Source: an uncultured Myxococcales bacterium (lineage in GTDB: Bacteria > Myxococcota_A > UBA9042 > DTJE01). Taken from it: a DNA stretch of 33,040 nt. Position 1 is the stretch's first letter. Every line of letters starts with the position of its first letter. The notes below the pieces were generated by a model. That model did not search any database and was not told the origin of the DNA. It was given only the letters and a program-made list of their open reading frames with translations. Where the stretch lies: contig CAINDP010000130.1 in NCBI GenBank assembly GCA_903847405.1, forward strand, positions 1 to 33,040, given 5' to 3'. Shown here piece after piece: positions 25,503 to 32,208 of the stretch. A program made the position numbers and the translations under genes.

Positions 25503-26189
25503 ATGTGGACACCTCAACTGTCGGCTCGTGTGGATCTGTTCCGGAAGGTGGGCGGCCAGGTGGTCGCCGCGATCGAGGCGGTGCCGGAACTGCGGGACAT
25601 GGCCGGGCCCCTGCAGGACGCCATGGCGCGGTTGCAGGCGGCAAAGGAGGGCCGCGACCAGGCCCGGGCGGCGGCCACCGCGAAACTGAAACTGCGGGAC
25701 CAGGCCGAAGCCGCGCTGGACAAGGCGGTCCGGCAGGTCTACCTGGACCTGCTGTCGGTGGTCGGGGGGGACAAGCGCAAGGCGCCCTTCCAGACGGCGT
25801 TCCCCGGAGGGTTGACCCCGATCCTGGACCCGGTGCCGACCCGCCGGACCCCGCAGGTGGCGGGCCTGGAGGAGCGCCTGAAGTCCCTGGAAGGCCAGGC
25901 GCAGCGGGCCGAAGTCGTCGCGGCGGCCCGCCAGGCGTTCCAGGCGTCGCTGGAGGCCGCGATGACGGCCGAGGGTGGCGAGGCGAACGCCCGCGCGGAC
26001 CTGAATACCGCCAAGACCGCCTTCATCCGGGAACTGCGGATCGTGTACGGTCGCCTGACCGTGCACCTGGGTGACGCCCGCAAGGTCGCGGCGTTCTTCC
26101 CGGCCTTCCCCCAGAAGGCGGGACACGCCAGGACCGGCCCCGGGACCCCCCAGTCCGCTGCGCACCCGATGCCCGCCGAGGCCCAGTGA
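25503..26189 (+). CDS. internally duplicated helical protein of unknown function
   Basis: 228 residues, Ala/Gln/Glu/Arg-rich and predicted to be long helices or coiled coils, with no signal peptide. Two halves share an end motif about 101-102 residues apart: VY at 79-80 and 181-182, GD at 89-90 and 190-191, RK at 92-93 and 193-194, AFP at 99-101 and 201-203. This suggests an ancient duplication of a helical-hairpin unit. The last ~25 residues are Pro/Gly/Ala-rich and probably disordered. The ATG at 25503 is preceded by GGAGG; an ATG four codons earlier contains that site and is less likely. No family was recognised. Confidence 0.75.
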   Translation: MWTPQLSARVDLFRKVGGQVVAAIEAVPELRDMAGPLQDAMARLQAAKEGRDQARAAATAKLKLRDQAEAALDKAVRQVYLDLLSVVGGDKRKAPFQTAFPGGLTPILDPVPTRRTPQVAGLEERLKSLEGQAQRAEVVAAARQAFQASLEAAMTAEGGEANARADLNTAKTAFIRELRIVYGRLTVHLGDARKVAAFFPAFPQKAGHARTGPGTPQSAAHPMPAEAQ

Positions 26190-26215
26190 CCTCCCGCCAG
26201 TGGCCCCGCCTCAAT

Positions 26216-26237
26216 CCCATCCCACCCCCCCCAGCCC
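26216..26237 (-). other. G-quadruplex motif downstream of the helical-protein gene
   Basis: Four C tracts of 3, 3, 8 and 3 with loops of 1-2 bases on the plus strand, so the minus strand could fold as a quadruplex. Confidence 0.35.
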
Positions 26238-26308
26238 TCCTCACAGGGAATTCCCAGGATCCGATCGACGGGCGAGGAGGCTGTCTCGTACCGAAGCATG
26301 CGACGTTG

Positions 26309-26314
26309 TAGAAT
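26309..26314 (+). promoter_or_regulatory. -10-like element of the DUF4160/DUF2442 pair
   Basis: TAGAAT, 35 bases before the GTG start at 26350. No convincing -35 was seen. Confidence 0.35.
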
Positions 26315-26349
26315 CGCTCCAGTCGATCGAGCGTGTTCGGAGGCGCGTC

Positions 26350-26610
26350 GTGCCGGAAATCTCCCGTTTCCTCGGAATGGTCATCGCGATGTTCTTCGCC
26401 GACCATTCGCCCCCGCATTTCCACGTTCGTTACGGTGATCGCAAAGCCACCGTCGCCATCGATCCGCCAGGCGTACTTTCCGGAAGCCTGCCTCCCCGCG
26501 TTCTTGGCCTCGTCGTAGAGTGGGCGACGCTGCACCGCGAGGAGCTTCAAGCCGACTGGGATCGGGCACGTGCGCTGAGCCCGCTGGAGCCCATCGCCCC
26601 ATTGGAGTGA
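26350..26610 (+). CDS. DUF4160 protein (putative toxin-antitoxin-like pair)
   Basis: An 86-residue small protein. The family signature is clear: PEISRFLGMVIAMFF near the start, DHSPPHFHVRYG in the middle, then PPRVLGLVVEWATLHREEL and a C-terminal PL motif. The start is GTG at 26350, with GGAGG six bases upstream; no ATG precedes the conserved N terminus. It is followed after 4 bases by a DUF2442 gene. DUF4160-DUF2442 pairs are common and mobile, and are suspected, but as far as I know not firmly shown, to be toxin-antitoxin-like modules. Which partner would be the toxin is not decided here. Confidence 0.88.
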   Translation: MPEISRFLGMVIAMFFADHSPPHFHVRYGDRKATVAIDPPGVLSGSLPPRVLGLVVEWATLHREELQADWDRARALSPLEPIAPLE

Positions 26611-26614
26611 CGCC

Positions 26615-26944
26615 ATGCCGAACGACATCGTCGAGGTAAGGGTCCTGGGCGGCTACCGGCTGTTCCTTCGATTCGAGGATGGCGTCGAAGGAGAGGTGGA
26701 CATCGCCGAAGTCATCCCCTTCGAGGGCGTGTTCGCTCGCCTCCGTGAGCGCACCGAATTCCAGAAGGTCTTCGTTGATCCCGAGTGGGGAACCATCTGC
26801 TGGCCCGGAAACCTCGACCTCGCACCGGAACCGCTCTACGAAAGGCTCGCGCTGGGCCACGTGCCCGGGCCGTACCCGGCGGGTTCAGTCCAGTCGTCGC
26901 CCGCCGGGGTGGCGGATTCCAGGCCCGGACGGGACGAGGGGTAG
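26615..26944 (+). CDS. DUF2442 protein (partner of DUF4160)
   Basis: A 109-residue protein. Residues 1-78 are a complete DUF2442 domain: VEVRVLGGYRLFLRFEDGV, VDIAEVIPFEGVF, and the diagnostic GTICWPGNLDLAPEPLYE. The last ~30 residues are Gly/Pro/Ser-rich and beyond the usual length, probably read-through into neutral sequence. The ATG at 26615 has GGAG upstream, inside the end of the DUF4160 gene. The pair probably forms one transcript. The gene converges on the molybdopterin oxidoreductase gene. Confidence 0.88.
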   Translation: MPNDIVEVRVLGGYRLFLRFEDGVEGEVDIAEVIPFEGVFARLRERTEFQKVFVDPEWGTICWPGNLDLAPEPLYERLALGHVPGPYPAGSVQSSPAGVADSRPGRDEG

Positions 26945-27014
26945 TGACGGGGTTCCAACCCGATCCAATACGGCTACGTGCCATCCGGCAGGCGTTCCAG
27001 CACTGCTCGCAAGA

Positions 27015-28949
27015 CTACAACGCCACCAACCGCACCCGCTCGTCGTAGTACGCCGCCCCTTCGCCGTCGTCGGTGGCGCGGGCCTGGACCAGGCGGTTCG
27101 CGCACTGGCCGTCGGACACCCACCCGCCCTTGGGGATCAGCGCGACGTCGCGGCGCTGGGTGGGATCGTGGCGCACGCGCACGGTCAGGTGGGCGAGGGG
27201 GGATTCCAGGCGGGCCAGCGCCCCGTCGGGGATGCCGGCGGACGCGTCGGGATGGACCGTGACGACGGCCGGGCCCTCGGGACGCACCGACCACTGGGAA
27301 CACTGGCGCAGGGGCGTGGACACGGACATCAGGAACAGGGGGTGGTCCGGGTCGTCGGGGGGCGTCGTGTCGGGCGTTTCGGACAGCAGGCGCGCCCGTC
27401 CCGTGGGGGTGGGGAAGCGCCGGCCCTCGAACACGATGCGCGGCGCGAAGGGATTGCGGACCGCGCCGGCCTCCAGGGCCTCCAGCGTCACCCCGGCGGC
27501 CTCCAGGCGCGGGCCCACCAGGCGGCGTTTCCAGTCCCGGTGGGATCCGGCGAATTCGGCGGCCAGGCCCAGGCGCGCGGCCAGGCCCTGCATGATTTCC
27601 AGGTCGCTGCGTGCCTGGCCCTGAGGGGGCACGACGGGCACGGACGCCGACAGGTAGGGATGCCCGTAGGCGCCCAGCAGGTCGTCGGACTCCAGCAGCG
27701 TCCGGGTGGGCAGCACCACGTGGGCGCAGCGCGCGGTGTCCGTCAGGAACGCGTCGGCGACGACGACGAACTCGCGGGTGCGCAGGGCCTCGGCGGTGCG
27801 ATCGGAGTCCGGCAGCATCGCGACGGGGTTGCCCGCCGTGATCCAGACGGCCCGGATGGGCGGGTCGCAGGCGGCCAGGATGTCGTGGCCCAGCAACGGT
27901 TCGCTGACGGTCCGAGGCGCGGGCGGCCCCTGCAGAACGGACACGTCGAAGGCCTTGCGGCGGCGCCAGTAGAAGGACACGCCCGCCCCGGGCACGCCGA
28001 CGTTGCCGGTCACCAGGCCCAGGGCGTCGATGGCGCGAACGGTGGCCGCGCCGTGCAACCGCCGGACGAGACCCCAGCCCACCAGGATCGTCGCCGGACG
28101 GTCGCAACCCAGGCGGCGGGCCAGATCCTCGGCTTCCGGGACGGCCACGTCGGCGTCGCGGCACCAGTCCGCCACGGACCGGGAGGTCGCCAACGCCCGG
28201 AAGGCGTCCAGATCGTCACACCACGTCGCGGCGTCCGGGTCGGCGAGGCCCTCGCGGAACAGCACGCCCGCCACGGCCATCGCCAGGGCCAGGTCCCCGC
28301 CGGGCCGGGGCTGGATCACGCGATCCGCCACGGCCTCGGTGCGGTGCCGGACCGGGTCGATCAGCACCACAGTCGCGCCCCGGGCCCGGGCGTCGCGAAC
28401 CACCGCCAGCGTGTGCGGGCTGGACGTCGCACAGTTCTTGCCCCACAGGACGACGGTCCGGGCGTTGCGCACCTCGTCCAGGTCGGAGGAATCGGACACG
28501 CCGAAGTCGGCCAACTGCGCCGCGTCGCCCGCCCCGCCGCACACGTCCCCCCGCTTGGTCGTCGCGGGGCCGTAGAGGGCGAAGAACAGGTCGGGGATTT
28601 CCGTCAGCAATCCCAGGGACCCGCCGCAGCGGTAGTGCAGGATCGCCGCCCCGCCCGACTGGCGCCGGATGGCGTCCAGGCGCCCCGCGACAAGGTCCAG
28701 CGCCTCGTCCCAGCTCGCCGGACGGAATTCCTGGTCCAGCGAGTCCCGCACCAGCGGCGTCAGCACCCGATCGTCGGCATACTGGCGTTCGAACACGCGC
28801 GCGGTCCGGGGGCACAGAAAGCCCCGGGTGACCGGGTGGTCCGGGTCGCCGTTCAGCGCCACCACGCGGCCGTCAACAACCGTCGCCAGGATGCCGCAGA
28901 CGTCCGGGCAGTCCCGGTTGCAGGTGGTCCGTCGAATCTCGGTGGGCAT
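27015..28949 (-). CDS. molybdopterin (bis-MGD) oxidoreductase, cytoplasmic
   Basis: A 644-residue member of the formate dehydrogenase/DMSO reductase superfamily. The N-terminal [4Fe-4S] site is complete: C10, C14, C18 and C46 (CNRDCPDVC and GFLCPR). C137 in RGDVCGGAG is in the position of the metal-ligating residue, so the Mo or W ligand is probably cysteine. The C-terminal part is the cofactor-binding beta-barrel (GWVSDGQCANRL). No twin-arginine signal is present, so it acts in the cytoplasm. No electron-transfer or membrane subunit adjoins it, leaving substrate and electron partner unknown. The ATG at 28949 has GGGGAGG upstream; the frame stays open into the hexamer array, which is not coding. 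Confidence 0.9.
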   Translation of the reverse strand: MPTEIRRTTCNRDCPDVCGILATVVDGRVVALNGDPDHPVTRGFLCPRTARVFERQYADDRVLTPLVRDSLDQEFRPASWDEALDLVAGRLDAIRRQSGGAAILHYRCGGSLGLLTEIPDLFFALYGPATTKRGDVCGGAGDAAQLADFGVSDSSDLDEVRNARTVVLWGKNCATSSPHTLAVVRDARARGATVVLIDPVRHRTEAVADRVIQPRPGGDLALAMAVAGVLFREGLADPDAATWCDDLDAFRALATSRSVADWCRDADVAVPEAEDLARRLGCDRPATILVGWGLVRRLHGAATVRAIDALGLVTGNVGVPGAGVSFYWRRRKAFDVSVLQGPPAPRTVSEPLLGHDILAACDPPIRAVWITAGNPVAMLPDSDRTAEALRTREFVVVADAFLTDTARCAHVVLPTRTLLESDDLLGAYGHPYLSASVPVVPPQGQARSDLEIMQGLAARLGLAAEFAGSHRDWKRRLVGPRLEAAGVTLEALEAGAVRNPFAPRIVFEGRRFPTPTGRARLLSETPDTTPPDDPDHPLFLMSVSTPLRQCSQWSVRPEGPAVVTVHPDASAGIPDGALARLESPLAHLTVRVRHDPTQRRDVALIPKGGWVSDGQCANRLVQARATDDGEGAAYYDERVRLVAL

Positions 28950-28979
28950 GCGCCTCCCCAAACGTTCCGGTCCCGCAGC

Positions 28980-28987
28980 GAAGTATA
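28980..28987 (-). promoter_or_regulatory. TATACTTC -10-like element of the molybdopterin oxidoreductase gene
   Basis: On the minus strand, 30 bases before the ATG at 28949. No -35 match at 16-18 bases was seen. Confidence 0.45.
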
Positions 28988-29022
28988 CCCGCGCCCGACC
29001 GAACGTCCGACACGTGGTTGTC

Positions 29023-29077
29023 GTGGACCTCGACGTGGACGTGCACGTGGACCTGGACGTCGACGTAGACGTGGACG
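29023..29077. repeat. hexanucleotide array, nine units of GTGGAC type
   Basis: Nine consecutive 6-base units with consensus GTGGAC (variants CTCGAC, GTGCAC, CTGGAC, GTCGAC, GTAGAC) plus one base. Every unit ends in AC, and eight of the nine end in GAC. It lies between the divergent -10 elements of the oxidoreductase and MBL genes. Confidence 0.85.
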
Positions 29078-29123
29078 CCCCCCAACCCCCAAACCCATCC
29101 CCCACCCTCGCCGCCCACCCCCC
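29078..29123 (-). other. strong G-quadruplex motif in a divergent promoter region
   Basis: Seven tracts of three or more C on the plus strand (6, 5, 3, 5, 3, 3, 6) separated by loops of 1-6 bases. The minus strand therefore satisfies the G3+N1-7 quadruplex rule several times over. Confidence 0.6.
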
Positions 29124-29129
29124 TCATTG

Positions 29130-29148
29130 ACGCAATGCGTTATACTTC
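29130..29148 (+). promoter_or_regulatory. TATACTTC -10-like element with adjacent palindrome, MBL-fold gene
   Basis: The 11-base palindrome ACGCAATGCGT (29130-29140) directly abuts TATACTTC (29141-29148), which ends 25 bases before the GTG start. The palindrome could be an operator. Confidence 0.4.
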
Positions 29149-29173
29149 CCCTCCCCTCCCCGTGGAGCACACC

Positions 29174-29998
29174 GTGTTTCCGGTCCCCACGTCCCCCTTC
29201 CCGTCGTCGCAGCCCCTCGCCGCCCGCCTGATCGCGCCGGTGGGAGCCGCGGAGGTCCGCCTGCTGTCCCGCGCCGGGGCCACGGTGCTGGCCCTGCCGA
29301 ACCGGTACTCGGTGACCTACCTGGTGATGTCCGGCGACGCGGTCGTGGTCGTGGACGTGGGCTCCCATGCGGACGTGCCCCGCATCCTGGACGCGCTGCG
29401 GTGGCTGGGGCGGCAGCCTTCCCAGGTGCGCGCGGTGGTCGTGTCGCACTACCACTTCGACCACGTCATGGGCATCGACGCGCTGGCGCAGCGCTGCGGG
29501 TGCCCGGTGGCGATGTCGCGGCCGGCCTTCGATTCCCTGCACGACGGCCCGGCCCTGCGCACCCCGCCCGGAAAGGCCGTCTGGCCCTTCCTGCTGGGCT
29601 GGGCGCGGCAGGGGTTCCCGGTCCTGCCCGCGGCGGACTGGCGCGTGGTGCGCCGGTACCTGGATCCCAAGGCCAAAAATCCCTTCCAGTCGGATCTGGT
29701 CCCGCTGGACGACGGCCAGTCGTTCTTCGGCCTTCCCGGCTGGAAGGTGCGGTTGACGCCGGGGCATTCGGACTGCTCGATGGCGCTGGTCCACCGGCGG
29801 GCCGGCTTCCTGGTCACCGGCGACACCGTCCGCAACTACCTGGGCGGCGAGTGGAACCCCCTGCGGGTCGATCCCGTCCAGATGGAAGGCACCATCGCGC
29901 TGCTGCGAGGCCTGCCCATCCGCACGGTCTTCCCGGGCCACGGCCCGGTCCTGGACGGCGAGAACGTGCTGGAGCGCCTGAAGACCGTGCGTGCGTGA
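29174..29998 (+). CDS. MBL-fold metallo-hydrolase (glyoxalase II/lactonase-like)
   Basis: A 274-residue zinc hydrolase. The metal motif HYHFDH (H92, H94, D96, H97) is followed by TPGHS, GDT and a late FPGHGP histidine, completing the di-metal site. An insertion (~110-170) between the first two metal motifs probably forms the substrate pocket. The family hydrolyses thioesters, lactones or phosphodiesters, and the substrate here is unknown. An in-frame ATG at 29135 exists, but it overlaps the TATACT element. The GTG at 29174 with GTGGAG six bases upstream is the better start. It is divergent from the molybdopterin oxidoreductase and may share regulation with it. Confidence 0.88.
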   Translation: MFPVPTSPFPSSQPLAARLIAPVGAAEVRLLSRAGATVLALPNRYSVTYLVMSGDAVVVVDVGSHADVPRILDALRWLGRQPSQVRAVVVSHYHFDHVMGIDALAQRCGCPVAMSRPAFDSLHDGPALRTPPGKAVWPFLLGWARQGFPVLPAADWRVVRRYLDPKAKNPFQSDLVPLDDGQSFFGLPGWKVRLTPGHSDCSMALVHRRAGFLVTGDTVRNYLGGEWNPLRVDPVQMEGTIALLRGLPIRTVFPGHGPVLDGENVLERLKTVRA

Positions 29999-30029
29999 AT
30001 TTCGTCTGTTCAGGAATGGGTGCGGGGCG

Positions 30030-30045
30030 CGGGTTTCGGAGCCCG
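30030..30045. terminator. hairpin between the convergent MBL and OPT genes
   Basis: CGGGTT, loop TCGG, then AGCCCG: a 6-bp stem with one wobble pair in the 49-base convergent gap. No T tract is present. Confidence 0.25.
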
Positions 30046-30047
30046 GC

Positions 30048-32075
30048 CTACTTCTTCGGCTTCAGCGCCTTCAACGACGACGCGATCATGTAGGCGGCCA
30101 GGGCGACGATGACGACGCCGCCGGTCCACTTCATGCCGAACCAGCCGGGCACGTCGCTGACCAGCTTGACCTCGGCCGTGACCAGGATCGCCAGCACGAT
30201 GCCCATCAAGGCCTCGCCGGCCACGAAGCCCGACGCCACCAGCAGGCCGCGATTGGACACGTCCTCCAGTTCCTTGTCGGTGGTCGCGCCGCGGCTCTTG
30301 GCCACCAGGCTGCCGACCCACTGGATCACGCCACCTGCGAAGATCGCCACGATGGTCGGGAAGGGCAGGTACATGCCGACCGCGACCAGCATCGGGCTGG
30401 GCACGCCCACCGCGATCAGGCCGATGGCGAACATCACACCCATCAGGATCAGTTCCCAGCGCAGGGACCCGGAAATGATGCCCTGGGCCGTGACCGCCAT
30501 CAGGTTCGCCTGGGGCGCGGGCAGCAGTTCGCCGCCCAGGCCGCCGGGGGTGGCCTTGTGCAGCAGGCTGATGACGGACACCAGGAACACCGAGGACGCC
30601 AGGACGCCGACGAAGCCGCCGATTTCCATGCGCCAGGGGGTGCCGCCCAGGTTGTAGCCGACCTTCCAGTCCTGGGCCATGTCACCGGCCACGCCGGCCA
30701 CGCAGCACACGACCGTCGCGACGCCCAGAACGGCCAGCACGCCGGTGCGCATGGCTTCCGACATGGTCTTGCCGTCGGCCAGGTAGCCGCCGCCCATGCC
30801 CAGCATGACCAGCAGTCCGGCGGCGATCAGCAGCGTGGACAGGGTCAGGCCGGAAATCGGGTTCGACGAGGAACCGATGATCGACACCAGAAAGCCGGCC
30901 ACGGCCGCGAACAGGAACGCCATGATGCCCATGACGATCGTGACGATCAGGGACACGGCCAGCGAGCTGCACAGGACGACGTACAGGCCGAACATCGCCA
31001 GGGCCATGAAGCCGATGGCGACGAACACGATGCGCATGTCCAGGTCCTTGTCCGTGCGCAGGACCTCGGGGCCGCCGGCCTTGCTGCCGCCCACGGACGT
31101 GAACGAGCGGGAGATGCCCGCGGCCAGGTTCTTGCGCATCTTGAACAGGGTGAAGAAGGCGCCGACGATCATCGCGCCGATGGCGATCATCTTGATGTTG
31201 CTGTTGTAGATCTTGGACAGCCCGTCGAACCCGCCGGCGCCGCCGAACAGGGCGGCCCAGTCGCCCGACGCGACCATCTGGTTCAACTGCGCGGACATCG
31301 CGGTGTCGCGACTGGCCATCAGGTACAGCAGGACGGGCATCAGGAACATCCAGCCGAACATGCCGCCGGCCAGGGTGATGGCGCCGTACTTGGGCCCGAT
31401 GATGTAGCCGACGGCCAGGAAGGCCGGCGAGGGGTCCGGGGTGAAGACCGGGAACGCGCCGTTGGACGTTTCGTTCAACTTGAACGCGCCGCGGTAGGAA
31501 CCGCCCAGGATCGGCACGCCGTTGCCGTTCTTGAAGAATTCGACCAGCCCGGCGATGCCCATGGCCGCGAACACCGACCCCGCGCCCGAGGCGCCGCCCT
31601 GGCCGGCCTTGACGATTTCCGTGCAGGCGACGCTTTCCGGGAACGGCAGGGAGGTGTCTTCCATGAACGTGCGGCGCAGCAGAATCATCAGCAGGACGCC
31701 CAGGACGCCGCCGACCGCCAGCAGTGCCGTCGCCAGGAACCAGTTGGCGGAAAAGAGGTCCAGGTTGTCCCAGGCGCCCACGATGATGAACGCGGGGACC
31801 GTGAAGATGGCGCCCGCGGCCAGGGCCTCGCCGACGGCGCCGGTGGTTCGGGCGATGTTCTCTTCCAGGACGTTGCCCTTGAACAGGCGCAGGACGGCCA
31901 TCGAGATGACCGCCGCCGGGAAGGTGGCCGCCACCGTCATGCCGGCCTTCAGGCCCAGGTAGGTGTTGGCGGCGCCCAGCACGATCGCCATCAGGGCACC
32001 CAGCACCAGGGGCTGCCAGGTCAGTTCCTTCATGTTCGACTTTGGATCGACGTAGGGCTTGTATTCGTGCGCCAT
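30048..32075 (-). CDS. OPT-family oligopeptide/metal-chelate transporter
   Basis: A 675-residue polytopic inner-membrane transporter. The N terminus ELTWQPLVLGALMAIVLGAANTYLGLKAGMTV is the OPT family signature (quoted in part: TYLGLKAGMTVAATFPAA), followed by the IARTTGAVGEALAAGAIFT segment. A large number of hydrophobic helices span the protein, as expected for the 14-16-helix bacterial OPT group. These use the proton gradient to import small peptides or metal-chelate complexes; the substrate cannot be read from sequence. GGAGGGGGA precedes the ATG at 32075. It is transcribed in the same direction as the upstream PfkB kinase but separated by 133 bases that contain a repeat pair. Confidence 0.93.
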   Translation of the reverse strand: MAHEYKPYVDPKSNMKELTWQPLVLGALMAIVLGAANTYLGLKAGMTVAATFPAAVISMAVLRLFKGNVLEENIARTTGAVGEALAAGAIFTVPAFIIVGAWDNLDLFSANWFLATALLAVGGVLGVLLMILLRRTFMEDTSLPFPESVACTEIVKAGQGGASGAGSVFAAMGIAGLVEFFKNGNGVPILGGSYRGAFKLNETSNGAFPVFTPDPSPAFLAVGYIIGPKYGAITLAGGMFGWMFLMPVLLYLMASRDTAMSAQLNQMVASGDWAALFGGAGGFDGLSKIYNSNIKMIAIGAMIVGAFFTLFKMRKNLAAGISRSFTSVGGSKAGGPEVLRTDKDLDMRIVFVAIGFMALAMFGLYVVLCSSLAVSLIVTIVMGIMAFLFAAVAGFLVSIIGSSSNPISGLTLSTLLIAAGLLVMLGMGGGYLADGKTMSEAMRTGVLAVLGVATVVCCVAGVAGDMAQDWKVGYNLGGTPWRMEIGGFVGVLASSVFLVSVISLLHKATPGGLGGELLPAPQANLMAVTAQGIISGSLRWELILMGVMFAIGLIAVGVPSPMLVAVGMYLPFPTIVAIFAGGVIQWVGSLVAKSRGATTDKELEDVSNRGLLVASGFVAGEALMGIVLAILVTAEVKLVSDVPGWFGMKWTGGVVIVALAAYMIASSLKALKPKK

Positions 32076-32154
32076 TCCCCCTCCTTCACAACGGCCTGAA
32101 ACCGGCCGAGCGTACCCCGGCGCGCGCGATGGTGTCCAGCAGAAACACGGGGGT

Positions 32155-32208
32155 GGAAATCGGTGTCTGTCCCCATTTCGGAAAATCGGTGTCTGTCCCC
32201 ATTTTCGG
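32155..32208. repeat. two tandem REP-like near-palindromic units
   Basis: Two direct copies of CGGTGTCTGTCCCC (in 32161-32174 and 32187-32200) are each flanked by GAAAT/ATTTC or GAAAAT/ATTTTC arms, so each unit can form a hairpin. The second ends right at the PfkB kinase stop codon. They may act as a transcript end. The GGGGACAGACACC core resembles dispersed REP elements linked to RAYT transposases (from memory). Confidence 0.6.

Noticed and set aside
29127-29146. TTGACG-TATACT as a sigma-70 promoter of the MBL gene
   Set aside because: The spacer is only 8 bases. The TATACT may still be a -10, but this TTGACG cannot be its -35.
29991-30093. Extension or frameshift of the MBL-fold gene past 29998
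   Set aside because: The 274-residue product is complete with all metal motifs and ends normally; the following sequence is the convergent gap and the OPT 3' end.
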